A stretch of DNA of 64,000 bases from assembly GCA_047967505.1 (NCBI GenBank), contig CM106539.1; one strand, 5' to 3'. Shown piece after piece: positions 32,558 through 44,490 of the stretch. The number at the start of each line of letters is the position of its first letter. Positions within the stretch are counted from its first letter, which is position 1. The position numbers and the translations under genes were made by a program. The notes beneath the pieces are model-generated. The model was given only the letters and a program-made list of their open reading frames with translations. It did no database searches and was not told the origin of the DNA. The stretch comes from Dipteris shenzhenensis. Lineage: Eukaryota; Polypodiophyta; Polypodiopsida; Gleicheniales.

Positions 32558-34262
32558 CATGTATGAGAGAGTGAGATAGACTGGCACGTTTTATCATGGT
32601 ATCAGAGCTCCATTGCCTTCCGCTGAGGCATCGTGATCCGTATGAGAGAGTGAGATAGAGTGATTGAGAGATTGAGAGATCGAGTGCTCTCTTTCGTTGA
32701 GAGAACTTCTGCTTTATTATTTGCGAGAGAAAATTTTCATCACTTGAGAGAGAAATTTTCTGTCCATCCATTTCATGAGAGATTCATGAGTTGAGTGTTC
32801 ATTCAGATTTGAGAGCATTCTTTGAGAGTTTTTTGTTGAGAGGAAGAAGAGATTTTCGTTTATGCCTTAGAGATTTGGTGAGAGTCTGATTCACAAAGAA
32901 TCCCTACTACGAGTCTTCTTATGTGTGAGACACAAAGAGCCTTTCCACAAATCTATCTATAGCCTACTCTATCTACAGCCAGCCGAGGCAACGCTTCAGC
33001 TTCTGCCTTGACTACTAAGTTGGATCTCCTACACCTACATGGGCAGAGTTTTAATGCTACAACCGACTCCTAGTATCCAACTACCTATGCATCAAAATCC
33101 TACTCGACCTCTAAGCCTCAAGCAGCTCCTAAGCTACAGCAACGAGGCAACTATATGATCCTACGGGTTGATGGCTCCTACATCGACTTTTGCTGCTGCG
33201 CCATCTCCAACAAGAGCCTTCAAAAACGAGCCTCGGCCATGCTTCATCAACACCTCCAAACGGCCAACCAAAGCTTCCTATAGCCAGGCAACACCATCTA
33301 CCTCGCAAGCAAGGCAATGAGTTATCGGCTCTCTAAATGCCTAGCGCACCAACTATGAGTAAAACGGCAACTCTTCCTAGCCATACGAGCTTCCTTCATC
33401 GACCACTCCAATGCCATCTCAGCCAACTTTGCAGCTCCCAGTGCTCAAGCTTCTCCAACATTTCTATCGACCTACAATGACCCACAACTACAACAAACTC
33501 CATGTGTAGCTCTCAGCAATGCTCAGCAATGATAGCTCCTACGACAGTGCAAGACGACCACCATGTACTCACGAGCATTGGCTCCTTCAACGACTCGCTC
33601 AACCTAGCCTCACGGTCACCAACAGTAGCAAGTGGTTGCTCTCCACTTGCAACCCAGCACATAGAAGCCGACTTCGTGTGCAGTTCAGCCTCAGACCTTA
33701 CGTGCCTTAGCCGAGAAGAGACGTCGCCATACCTTACCTCGTAAGGTTTCCTACAATTAACATGTGGCAGATAGGAGGTTAACTCATATAAGGTTGGATT
33801 AGTCAATTACACTTGGGTTAGTCTACAAAGTGACACATGGCAAGCTAGCACATAGTGCCACCCAAGCATAGTCCTACAAGCTACATGTGAACAGCCTCTG
33901 CCACATCATCAATTGCCCTTCTTCTTGATCAAAACTTCAACAAGCCATAACTCGCAATCCAAGAAGAATTTGGAGATGCTCCAAAAAGAAAAAGTGATCG
34001 TCTTTTTGAGCTCTATGCGCTTGTTAAGTCAAAATCATTGAAGCAAAACAAAGCTCATGGTAAGACCTTTGCATCAAATGGTAAAGGAACGTATGAATGC
34101 AAAAAGCACAAGTGCATGAGATGACCATAGCACAGAACATAGCATCCACACATAAAGCATTAAGGCACATGGTAGAACAAAGCATCATGCATCAATCTAC
34201 ATCAAGCAAAGAAGAGAACGCCATCAACAACATGTATTGAGAAGAAAAAACCTTGCCACCTT
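32558..34262 (+). mobile_element. Copia fragment: LTR end, primer site and leader
   Basis: The last ~39 bp of an LTR (ending GTTTTATCA) precede a perfect primer site, then GAGAGAGTGAGAT-rich leader, a CTAC/CAGC-rich stretch with short frames, and at 33950-34020 sequence alike to the intact copia leader (AAGAAGAATTTGGAGATGCT, CTTTTTGAGCTCTATGCGC). No gag or pol follows. Its LTR differs from that of the intact element, so it is a sister family. A segment of it (about 33990-34215) recurs inverted at about 49225-49445 within the small LTR element. Confidence 0.78.
32597..32608 (+). other. Primer-binding site (initiator tRNA-Met) of the copia fragment
   Basis: TGGTATCAGAGC directly after LTR-ending CA. 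Confidence 0.9.
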
Positions 34263-34280
34263 TACCCCACATGTTTGTAA

Positions 34281-35115
34281 ATCAAGCTTGACCACTTGAG
34301 AGTAGTTATGAAAGCACCCATAGTATCCGATCAAGGTATGATCGGAGACTGCATGAAGGACCTTGGGTAGCCACATTTTAAGAGCGTGTGCAAAGCCATC
34401 TCTCGGGATGATATGAAAGTAGGAATCGAGTTATGCGTTAGGTATGGTGCTGATGATGTGAAGAATCGTGTCTTTCTGACAACAAGCGCTAATATATTCG
34501 ATTGTGCATTCATGTTTTGGAAATTTAAGATGCATTGTAGATACCCTATGACACTCCAAAGTTCCTTCTAAAAATGTTACAAAGTGCGACCTACTATCCG
34601 TCAGCATCGTGGGTTATCCCCTATCAAGGAAAGGGGATGGATTGCAGCAGAGCTGAGTGCCTATGGAAGGCCATGGTCTCCCCGTACGCGATCACACCTA
34701 GCGACGTGAGCAACATTTTCTTATGCAACGATACTAAAGTCAACCGACTGAATTTTGATTCGCATATCAAAGGTGTGTTTGATGTCAGACCAAGGTATTT
34801 CAATGTCGCAGTGAACAAAAATCAGGCGTTTGATGGTGATTTTTTGCTGTGTAGCAAAAGATCCATCGAAAAAAGCATCGAGAGTTTTTGATCAACTCAG
34901 AAGCTCTGTTCGGACAAAGAAAATGAGCCTCTAGAGGGTCTTAATGAAATTACTAATCCTATTACTGTGGAGAGTTCTCCACATACTCCAAAGCATCACC
35001 CAGGGAAGGAATCTATCAATACGTCTAATGAAAGCCTTTCTACAAGTTCTACTATTCCAAGGCTACCGCCTTTTTTGTCTCTTATTGATGCTACACGCAG
35101 GGGAATCCATATCTT
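34281..35115 (+). pseudogene. Coding remnant of unrecognised family
   Basis: Two successive frames read like an ordinary globular protein. Frame one, 34281-34571, carries one UAG (34368-34370) and includes KAPIVSDQGMIGDCMKDL and GADDVKNRVFLTTSANIFD. Frame two, 34574-34891, starts MLQSATYYPSASWVIPYQGK and includes FDVRPRYFNVAVNKNQAFDG. After one UGA (34889-34891) the second frame stays open to about 35115 with a Ser/Pro/Thr-rich tail (ESSPHTPKHHPGKESINTS). One frameshift and two stops therefore lie in ~830 bp. I recognise no domain. It could be a host pseudogene, a retroelement accessory frame or an endogenous viral relic; the sequence alone does not decide. Confidence 0.45.
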
Positions 35116-37800
35116 GTGAGCATATGTAGTTATTATATCTGTCATTTTGAGCCTTTTTAGCTTATGTAGACACTATTTTGAAAGACCTTATGTAACAGAT
35201 AATGCTATATCAAATGGAAGTCTTTTTTTTTAAAACTATTTTTGAAATTTTCATCTTGTATTGAAGTTCAATTTAAATTTAAAGTTGTTAGACATTTAGA
35301 TTACAAAATTAGATTGTTAATACAAAAAATTCGAAGTAGATTGGGAGAACGTGAATTTTAAACATTAGTAGAGCCATAAGAACATTAGTAGGTCAATTTT
35401 GAAAGGCGGGAGGGGAAAATTCATTTTTTGAGGGGAAAAATTAGAAGTTCCCCCGCCAAAGGAAGACTCCCTGCTCCTTCAATTCTTCCTTTTCTGTCCA
35501 TCCATTGAAGGCCTTCCCTCTATCATACATTTCATCCTGCCCAGCAAGCAATCCACCTATACGAGCCCTACATTTGATTCCTTCCAATCTACTGCCATCG
35601 GTTTCTCTTGTGCGCCCAGCTGCCCACTCGCCTACAGATGGTTCATGCTTCACTCTAGTCAATGATCAATTCTCCATGGCTGTGTCCTATTGCAACAAAT
35701 TCCCAACCTGATCGCTGACGTCTAGCTTGTGCCACGTCTCCCAAAGTACTCACTCCTCGCAAGATGGCATCGCACGCTTCACAGGTTGGTTCTTAGGCCG
35801 GTCCACCTAGGTAGCCCTGAGACACATGTTTCTTTTGGCAAGATACAAATAATTTGAAAGTCACTGTTCTTCATAATATTTCTTTTCGTAAGTGTTCAAA
35901 TTATGAGTTACGCTTGGATGGATGTACAACAATATATTTTGTTGAGAAGATGTGCTTGGATGTGTTGGTTTCCCTACAACCCACCTGCAACGAATGGCAG
36001 CTCTGGTATTGGCCTCTTTGTATTTCAATTGAAGAAACAAATTTTTGTCTAGCACTTGACTACTGCCATCGAGCTGGGTTCAGATCCATTTGCAGGTTTT
36101 TAATGTATCATTTTGCCAATAAGAAAGGAAACCAAGAGCTTTGTACATATTGTGAATCGGGAATGCTTCACATATTGTAGAGCGTTGTACATCTTGTGAT
36201 TGGGAATGCTTCACATGTTGCCAACATACTCATTTGCATACTAAGGCAAACGTTTGTAAAAAACGGGTTTGCAACTTCTAGAGCTTGCAAATTTGTTGCT
36301 TTTGTTCAAAGCCCCTACAAAATTCTGATTTATTTCTGAAGTAATTAACAACAGGAGAATATCAGTAGTTAGGAAAATAACAAGTATTCCATTAGAGAAC
36401 ATATTGTGTTTATTTCAACCACCCTTATGATGCAAACGTTTTTAAATGTTTAAACCATGGCAAACGTTTGCTTGCAACTATGTTTTAAGCCACATTTCTT
36501 TCTTTATCTTAAGTGCTAGATGCCAGGCATTTAGATCTCAAGATTAAACACTTCTATGGACTAAAAGGAAGGCAAGATGTAGAACCTTATGGACTGAAGC
36601 TCATGGTTCATGCTTGTGGGCATTAAATAAGAGAGTGCATAACCTTCAAAAGGTTTGGCAAGTCTCATGGGATAGCTTGTGAGATGTTATATGCTCTAGG
36701 AGCAACCATAATGGAGACAAAGAGGGAAGTCTATGAGTGGCTATAAGCTGAGACAAGGCTGGTGGGTAGATCCAACCTACGTAGCTAGAGACCAAGCCAT
36801 GGGAGGCATAAAGCTCAAGCCTTGAACCACATGTAGTTGAAGAGACAACCTACAACCGAGCGGCCTTTAAGCAAAGATTACATTTTGGACATGGCAAGAA
36901 AGCACTGACACATAGAGAGATAAAGTGTCTATGTGAGGAAACCTTGAGAGAGCTCAATGGAGGTGGGCACACATTAAATTGGGGGCTGTTCTCATGCACT
37001 TTGGGGCTACAATCCCTCCTCAAGCTATCCTGTTGTTTTTCCACATAATGTAATTGGACAAGATCCTTCTAGAAACAATACACACTATTTTTTTCTCTTT
37101 TAGTTCGTGGTTTGCCATAGAGGGTTGCCAATGAGCTCTCCCATTTGTAGGAGCTGAACATAGAAAGTTTTGTGTAAACTACTCGGTGCTTTCTATCAAT
37201 TCAGACAACGGATTTTGCAGAGGCGTTTGAATGAGATGATTGCGAGTTGCCAAACACATATACTTGAACTTAAGAGTTTGCAATTAAGCTGGAATTAAGA
37301 CTTATACAGCTTAAACACAAAGTCACATCATTGGAAAATGCAATATGATTGAGGGGCCAAGACGCCCCCCCCCCCCCTATCTAGGCTCACTTTATTCTTG
37401 AAAATGGAGATACAAGACCAAGGTGCAATGCACCTTCCAAACTAATGAACTCAGTGAAAACCTAGGACCTAGATACAAGACTCAAGAGCATATGTACAAG
37501 GTAGACAACAAAAAGGAGGACTTCAAGCTCAGGTTTCAACTCTTGGCTTGCCCAATCCACAAGGAAGAAGCTTGCAACAATCACCACTTACATCCAACAT
37601 TAGAGACAAGCACTAGTTTCTAGAAAGATAGTAGAAACAACATGAAATAGTGCTGTAAATGAGATAAACTTGACAATATAGGCTCCCTTCGTGACTTGAC
37701 TCTTTTGTAGATGAAGTCCTTGATGCCTCTAAAGCTACCTTGGGTGAGGAGAGTGTGGAAATGGGGCTGGAATGAGAATAGCTTAGAAAAAACAGCCTAT
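35116..37800. other. No gene recognised
   Basis: Includes a short C-rich, more gene-like stretch at 35440-35830 with small open frames on both strands, and an AT-rich remainder. A run of about 13 C lies near 37365-37378. The plus frame at 35854-36180 (108 codons) starts inside AT-rich sequence and shows no family features. No RNA genes seen. Confidence 0.4.
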
Positions 37801-38640
37801 AGGCTAGAGAGAGAAAGATTTTATGGAGTGATAACTGTAGAGAGAGAGTGCCAATGCTGATCCCAAGGGAGGGAATGTAAGAGAGGAGCTGTTGCTGTTC
37901 CAGAGGTGCACGGAAAGGCAGATTTCTGCAAGGGAAATGGGTTGGAATAGTAGAGAGAGAAATTCCATAGTAGAGAGAGAAAGACTGCAGCAGGAGAGAG
38001 AAAGGGGCTGTGGCTGCTCCAGGCTAGGAGAAGGAGAGAGGATGCTGCTGCTGTTCCGGAAGAGCTGAGAGGGGGCAGATTTCTGGAGAGGAGGGGCCGG
38101 AACTGTAGAGAGAGAATGTGTTGTTGTAGAGAGAGAAAGCGTTGCTGAGGTGAGAGAATGGCCTAGGGAGAAGCTAGCTGCACCCAAGGAGTAGGAGAGG
38201 TTCTGCTGCATCAACCAAAAGGAGAGAGAAGAAAAGTGACGAATTTTTCATGTAAGGAATGAAGGGGAGAGGCCTTCTTTTATAGGCTCAGCCCCCCCCT
38301 AGGCCTAGAGTGGAAGGTGGACACTTGTCCAAGATTTTTGGTGGGCTGCAGTTCCAAAGAGGACAGCCCACAACCTGCCCCAAATCTACCAGATTTGGGG
38401 CCAAACACTTGGCCTGCATGCCCTGCCACTTGCCATGCATGCTGCCACATGTGTGGGACAGGTGGACTGACCTGCCAGCTCAGATTCCATGTGATAACTA
38501 GTTTGCCACGTGTCACTCCCAAAAACCCTAAAATTTCAAAGTTGTTAGAATTCAATTCTGATCACACCCACGGGTTCCTAATAGCTTAGACTATCTATTG
38601 ACGTACTCTAAGGTCATAATTGAGCCATACTGAGCTCATT
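37800..38640 (-). repeat. Putative LTR with promoter, minus strand
   Basis: Minus strand: G/T-rich upstream part with CACGTGGC (near 38511), a CCTAGGGGGGGGCTGAGC block, a TATA box, then a CT- and CTCT-rich R/U5-like stretch. It lies directly after the gypsy pol end at 38641-39190, where a 3' LTR is expected. Exact LTR ends were not found. The 136-codon Ser/Leu-rich frame inside it is not considered a gene. Confidence 0.5.
38276..38286 (-). promoter_or_regulatory. TATA box of the minus-strand LTR
   Basis: Minus-strand CCTATAAAAGAAGG within GC-rich surroundings; layout like that of the plus-strand box at 39741. Confidence 0.55.
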
Positions 38641-39190
38641 TGTTTGTCGTCTTATCTTGTATGTCCATTACTCTTGGCATGCTGCCAGGCCCACACCCAA
38701 AGCTCAGGGAACATTCTCTTGAATGGTTCCTTGTTGAAGCAGGATGACATTCCCTCCGTCTTTCATTCGGTTGTCTGCAACTAAAATGCTTCCTCATAAG
38801 CATCCAAAATTTCAGGACACTCTTGAAATGTAGCTCTGTCCATCCATTGGGCATCGGTGGATGGGAGCCCTCTGAACTTCAAAAGGTACATTTTGCAAGT
38901 CGTGCCTCGACGTCCCGTAGTGAAGTTATGCAAAATAATTTGCTCTCGGATCAACAAGATCTTAGTGTCCTCTACTTCAGGTGCATCGTCCAGTGTGGGC
39001 TCTTGAGGTGGTTGCCCAATGAAGGGTTTCACCAAGCTTACGTAGAAGACATTGTGGATCTTCCAATGCCGTGGAAGTCTCAATCGGACTGAGAAACCTG
39101 CAACACCTGAAAAGGACCATAGTATCGAAAGGATAGCTTGAAGTAGATGCGCTTTTTGCCCACTTTGGTCTTCCCAATAACTTTGGTTAG
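38641..39190 (-). pseudogene. Ty3/gypsy pol C-terminus (integrase tail with chromodomain-like region)
   Basis: Minus-strand pieces read KVGKKRIYFKLSFRYYGPFQVL, then LRLPRHWKIHNVFYVSLVKPFIG, QPPQEPTLDDAPEVED and YLLKFRGLPSTDAQWMDRATF (split over frames; each quoted in part). This is the standard plant gypsy ending: the GPF/Y module, HNVFHVSLLKP, and the chromodomain-like YLVKW..... W. segment. At least two frameshifts break it. The upstream rest of pol is absent: a primer site and an LTR follow within about 30 bp of the first recognisable residue, so nearly the whole internal region was deleted. Confidence 0.85.
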
Positions 39191-39203
39191 GACTCTGATA
39201 CCA
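39191..39203 (-). other. Primer-binding site (initiator tRNA-Met), minus strand
   Basis: Minus-strand TGGTATCAGAGTC directly follows the LTR end ...TTTTCTAACA. Confidence 0.85.
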
Positions 39204-39470
39204 TGTTAGAAAACTGAAATCCCACCAAAAGTATCCCACAGCGTAAGACTTATAGATAGCCCAAGAATTACACGACGAAGTGTTTCACAATGGAATCAAG
39301 CTTCATCAAGTGTGCGTACTTCACAGCATTCATGTGTATGTGCAGACTAGCAAATAGACTGTGCTCAGAGACACATATAGAAGCAACACTTGTATTTTTG
39401 TCTGACCACGAAATGGACAAGATACAATACCAAAGCCTGTGACATGCTGGACTGCCATGTGGGTTGCCCA
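39204..39470 (-). repeat. LTR 3' portion, minus strand
   Basis: Starts (plus strand) TGTTAGAAAACTGAAATCCC next to the primer site. Its outer limit is uncertain and no second copy was found in the window. Confidence 0.55.
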
Positions 39471-39479
39471 ATTAGCATG

Positions 39480-40060
39480 CAACAGCCACGTGGACTCCCA
39501 TGCAGACTCCCACGCAGGCATCTACATTAGCTGGCTGCCACGTGGACTGTAGCCAGCTCAGCCCTATCGCACAGCACCAGCTCAGCAGTCGTACAATGCA
39601 AACACCACGTCAGTAGGGCACCATGTCAGTGATGACATCAAGTACCACGTGGCAGCATCGGGTGCCACATCAACAGGTCGATGAACAAAGAGCAGCCTGG
39701 TTGGTGGTAGTGGTCAATCAATTTAAGGCCCAAGGGGGGGCTATAAAAGGCAGCCCCCTTGGCCTTCATTCTCCATCCCAAAGTTGGGCATCACAGCCTC
39801 AGTTCAGCCCCACAGAACAGTAGGGTGCCTCAACCTCTAGAGGGATCTAGTGAGGATTCACCTCCTCTAGTTAGCTTAGTCTTTTACAGTTTTGCAGTTG
39901 AGGCCTCAGCCCCTCCATACACTTGTATTCAGCTCTTTTTGCATTCATACATTTCAGTTATATATTCCTCTTCGAAGGTCCACTACATTTCTCTCCCTCT
40001 AACTCTCTCACTCACATACACAGCATCACCATTGTATTGAGTGCATCATTCGTCAGTTGC
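39480..40060 (+). repeat. Putative plus-strand LTR with ACGT-core motifs and a TATA box
   Basis: Several CCACGTGG or CCACGTCA motifs (39486, 39538, 39606, 39650 region), then CCCAAGGGGGGG followed by CTATAAAAGG at 39741-39750, then a pyrimidine-rich transcribed part. The layout matches an LTR U3-R-U5. Exact borders and element identity are unknown. Confidence 0.5.
39741..39750 (+). promoter_or_regulatory. TATA box of the plus-strand LTR
   Basis: CTATAAAAGG flanked by G-rich and C-rich blocks (GGGGGGG...GCAGCCCCCTTGG) that can pair into a hairpin around the box. Confidence 0.6.
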
Positions 40061-40879
40061 AGTTAGTGTTGTGCAGGAGAGAGAGTGAGGATAGCCTATC
40101 TCTCGCTACACCCCTCTTGTGCTGCTGCCAGAGCCCCTCCACCCGCTCCATATAGTTGCCTCTTTCTAGGCCATTACCCTGCCCACAGTCATTGCCATGG
40201 GTCCATATAGAATTCCATACTGATTGTACTGTTGCTGATGCCATCTGTACGTTGTTGATGTCAGCCCGCCATTTGTAGGTTTGCCACATGGCATTACACC
40301 ACAGTTTCTTCCTGCCCTACTGCTCTACACAGCCAGGTATGCTCTAAGGGGTGTTGCCCACATGGCAGCCTGTTTGCTGCCCATGTGGCAGCCCCACAAT
40401 TCTCTCTCTTGTTGTCTGAATGGTGCCCACATGCATCCCATGTGGCATTCTCTCAAACCCTAGGTTCACCCCCCCAATGCTCTCCTCATATGGGGGCTTA
40501 CAGACGGGGAGGTGACTTCTATATTTCCAACATCACAGACCACTAGATGATTCCACACACAAAGCATGTCCATTGATCATCTCCCTCCATATCAATACTC
40601 CTTGGATGCACCTACTCTAGGACCGACGCAACAAGAGATTCATTGGGTTATCAAGGATGATCTGTGCCAACTTTATATTCAGCAAACATGTGTCTATCCA
40701 ATGTAGCCACATGCCACTAAGATTGCCTTCTACAAAGATCATTTTCTCTATCTCACTAAGGATGGTTCAGCTAGCAAGAGACTTGCAAAATTATCTATCA
40801 CGTGCAATAGGGATAGCCATGGGCCAGCTTCGCACATCATCTCACAGATTCCACATTGAGACTCGACGAGACAATAGAA
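40061..40879. other. No gene recognised; retroelement leader-like sequence
   Basis: TGCCCACATGGCAGCC-type repeats (40354-40400) and short frames only. Confidence 0.4.
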
Positions 40880-41430
40880 ACATCTAACACGAGTCCGAGA
40901 GCTAGACTTGCTCCTGGAATTCCCCCTTGAACATGACCTGTTTCTACCAATTGATCGACCTTTGGAGTGCATATCAAGGCTGTATTTCAGCCCATCAGGA
41001 CATTTCAGCCCATCATGCTGTAACATAACACTATCATGGTCATACATCCGGCATATATGAGTATAAAACTCATATGCATGGTAGTGTACACCCTGTACAC
41101 CATCCTGTACCTGCAAGTAGACTGACTTCGAGAGTGATGCCTGAATGATAGAGCATGCTTGCTCATCCATGTCATCCCAATCACTCTGTTTAATGCTATT
41201 AGGCTTGATACCTTTGCATTGAATGGGCTTATGCTGCCTCTTCTACACTAACACATCATAAATCTGCTCTTTCCAATACTGAAAGTTTGATCCATCCAAC
41301 CTCTCAATATCAAAGAGGGCACTACCAGCTGTAGATGCCATATCTGTGGCACAATAGCTCACAACCAAAGAGTAGTATAGTGCAATAGGCAACCCAAATG
41401 ACCAAAAATATAGTGTTGTCCAGACCAATC
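40880..41430 (-). pseudogene. Copia gag of a second family, degenerate
   Basis: Minus strand begins MASTAGSALFDIERLDGSNF (about 41340), followed by YWKEQIYDVLV, then after a break DDMDEQACSIIQASLSKSVYL, HAYEFYTHICRMYD and an Arg/Ser-rich stretch leading to RVRCFYC. This is the copia gag plan: L.G.NF..WK..I.D.L, then W...D..A...I...L, then a basic tail with the start of a zinc knuckle. It is broken by at least two frameshifts, and no protease or later domains follow. It is unrelated in sequence to the gag at 19688. Confidence 0.75.
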
Positions 41431-43523
41431 AGGTCTCCAAATAAACTGGCTGATCCAATGCTCAAAAGCACTCAGCCATAAAGAGGCATAAACAAGAATA
41501 TATGCAGCCCAGTAACCTGCCAATGCCTGGCAATCCAAGTAAGAAATGCACTGAACCAAATGAGCAATGCCCGCTCAACCAATGGCAATAGGAGCCCAGC
41601 TCAACTATCCATAAACATCAGTGCGGCATCCACCAATGCAAATCCATAATGCATCGAAATGGCATTTACTGCATCACCAATGCATCACCTCAAGTGTGCA
41701 ATCCTTTGGCAACAAAATCAAGCATTCACCACTTGCCAAATGTGCCAAAGTGACTTGCCAAAATGCCAATAATGCCCTTGGACTGAAGTGAGATCCCAAT
41801 CACTTTCTGTAATGTACTGTGAGTTCCCAATTCACTGTTGTGCAAGAGAAATCCCTACAACAATACCTCACAGCCACTTTGGGAAAAATAACACGCTGTC
41901 CCTGTTTTTGAACAGCGATATCTTTTCACTGAAAGACTGGATGCCAAAGCTGTAAACAGCAAAGTTGTAGCTAGTAGAAAGATCTACAACTTGTTAGTTG
42001 ATCTCAAGAGCCAAATCCTTCTGGATTCTCAGATATTCTCACCTGAAAAACAGCTTCCTGCACATTGGTCACAAATAGACAGTAGACTGCAACTTTTTGT
42101 GGTTTTGCAGAGGTTGTAACTCCTGCAGCTTATACCGGATCAACTTGCTTTCTAAAGAAAAGTTGTAGTATTTTCTGTGAACTACAACTTTTCAGTTCGG
42201 CACAAAGTGCAATTCTGCACCAGGAAAGAGATATTCAGTCCTGAAAATGACTGTTCTGTCATTTAAAAAAAAAACAGCAGCAACTATTCAATGACCTGTC
42301 AGTCAAGAATATCAATCATTTTCTCGCGGGCTTCAAAGCATAACCAGATATTGAACATCCAATTTCTGAGCAAAATACTTGCATATACTGTGGCATCCAA
42401 TGCATAAACCGCTTTCTGGAAATTGCATACCAGAGAATAAAAAATGCCTTTCAAGAGTCCCCAAAATGCATTTACTGCATGTATATGGCCTCATTATATT
42501 GGCATTCAAGTGAACATCAAATTGTATGCATTTGCCACTCACTTATGCATCCAAAATGCATCACCAATGGCATATACCAAGTGACATTTACTGCATCATT
42601 TTGCCAAAATGCATCAACTTGCCAAAGTGTATCAACATGTATGCATTTGCCAATATACAGTCTGCAAAATGGCTGTCTGCACATTGATCATGAACTGTCC
42701 CTATTTTGGACAGTAAATAACTCTGCACTGTAAACTCAGATGACCAAGCTGTCAACCCCTTCCAAAGTTCTCCGACTCCTCTGTTGGGCACCGAGCCTAA
42801 ATCCTTATGGATTTGCAAATACTTGCTGTCGAAAATGGCATTCTGCTCACTTTTACTGTCTGAAATATTGTCAGATTTCCAGACTAAAAACAAAGAACTC
42901 ACTCTTTTTCTCCAAAGTGGATGTTGTTGCTATCACTGGGCTGCTCTTCCTTTGCTCATGGGAAGGAGAAGGGTATGGAGAGAAAGAGACTCCTATCTAC
43001 TCCATCTAGGAGCTCGCAGCTGCATCTACAAAGAGCTTCCCTACAGCCCTCTCCAAACAACGCTCTCCAATGAAGGCTCAACCTCAACTCCAGCCTGTAG
43101 CACACCCCAACGTAGAAACCTCTGCATTGAGCAACTCCTACAACGCCAATCGCATGGTATCACACCTCTCCAGTCAACGTCCTAACAACAACGCATCACT
43201 CAAAGCTCTAGCCTTAGCAGTAGTAGCAAGCCTAAATGACGCTCCTACGATCGGATCTCCGAGTCTCCAAACACTTCACAAGCAAGCCCAAGCCTACGGC
43301 CGTCAACGACCTCCAGCAAGTATCTACGAAGCAATGCCTCCATCAACGAGGCAATGAAGCTCCCAAATGATGTCTTCTCCAACCACTCCTACTCACGGCT
43401 CTACAAAAGTGTCCTGCAACACACGCTCATGGGTGCCTCAATAGCCTGGGCTCCCTCGATGGCTCCATTGAACTCTCTCCTTAGGCTCTTCTCCTCGAGC
43501 TCCCCGTAGATCGAACGCCATGA
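41431..43523 (-). other. Leader of the second copia family, minus strand
   Basis: Lies between its gag (41430) and its primer site (43524). Contains recurring phrases such as AAAGTTGTAG and CTACAACTT, and TGCATTTGCC/TGCATCACC blocks (42400-42660). No gene seen. Length (about 2.1 kb) is similar to the leader of the intact copia element. Confidence 0.55.
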
Positions 43524-43535
43524 GCTCTGATACCA
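43524..43535 (-). other. Primer-binding site (initiator tRNA-Met) of the second copia family
   Basis: Minus-strand TGGTATCAGAGC, two bases inside the LTR end CTCTCCCACA. Confidence 0.88.
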
Positions 43536-43537
43536 GT

Positions 43538-43900
43538 TGTGGGAGAGGAGAGCACACACAAAGGGATAGGAGACACAAAAGTGGTGGAGCAAAAGCTACT
43601 CCAGCTTATTCCTCTATCATATATATATATGAGTATACATGGGCACTGTACAAGTGGGTGGGCACACTGCCCTTTACCCCAACAAAGAGACCTCAAAGTG
43701 CCTTGAAGAAGGGATATTTAAAGGGCTGAGAAGACAGTCGCCTACCAAGAAAACTATTAAGGGGGTTCTAAAGCTGAGAATTCATCCAAGAGCACAGGGG
43801 GTGGTAGCTTGAAGTGTTGTTAGAGTGCTCCACCTTTGCGGGAGGCATAACCTCATGACTCAAGTGCCCATGGGTAGCATGAGTTGATAGGAGGGCGGGG
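43538..43900 (-). repeat. 5' LTR of the second copia family (outer limit uncertain)
   Basis: Plus-strand TGTGGGAGAGGAGAGCACAC marks the inner LTR end. An (AT)n stretch (43618-43631) and TATTTAAAGGG (43716) lie within; minus-strand CCCTTTAAATA is a candidate TATA box. Confidence 0.55.
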
Positions 43901-44249
43901 TTTCTGACCAAGCCTCTCTTAAGAAATGAAGGGGGATAAGGACCTCTTGCCTACCAAGGGCTAGGTGGGGGAGCCACTAGGCTTGCTCAGCATACTATAG
44001 GCTACACACGAGCTACTAAGGGCCATGCAAGGAAGTTGCCAGACCTATGTGGTGCTGTGGGTTGCACCCTCAAAATAGTGGTTGGCTCCTTATCAAGATC
44101 AATGAGCTGCAACAAGAGAGGTATGACAGGGATCAAAAGAGGGTGGGGTGGGAGGAGGGAAATGCAGCTGAAGGAGTGGCCAGAGAGGAGGAAGGAGGGG
44201 GAAGAGAGCCAGGGGAGTGAGGAGGAGTAGCAATGAGCTCAAGGCACCA

Positions 44250-44490
44250 CTCATAATGTAATAATGTACATGCAAGATCGTGTGGAAACCTTCATGACTT
44301 TAAGGCATTGACCTTGTCAAGGATACATAGGTGAGCAGAAGATGGCCTCATTGATATGCAAATGGATACTCCTCATAATATAACATGACATGCATAGGGT
44401 GTAGGTGCTAGATTATGTGGAACCCTTCATGACTCTAGATCATTGGTCGTGTAAGGATACATAGGTGAAAAAAATATGGCCTCATTGATG
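44250..44490. repeat. Tandem duplication, 2 x ~122 bp
   Basis: Both copies contain CATAAT.TAA, GTGGAA.CCTTCATGACT, AAGGATACATAGGTGA and ATGGCCTCATTGAT. Confidence 0.75.

Noticed and set aside
33502-33806. Overlapping frames of 63-97 codons on both strands
   Set aside because: Within a copia leader fragment and without family features.
35854-36180. 108-codon plus-strand frame as a gene
   Set aside because: No domain or homologous pattern, AT-rich surroundings, and an antisense frame overlaps; too weak.
37804-38214. 136-codon minus-strand Ser/Leu-rich frame
   Set aside because: Lies in the CT-rich transcribed part of a putative LTR downstream of a TATA box.
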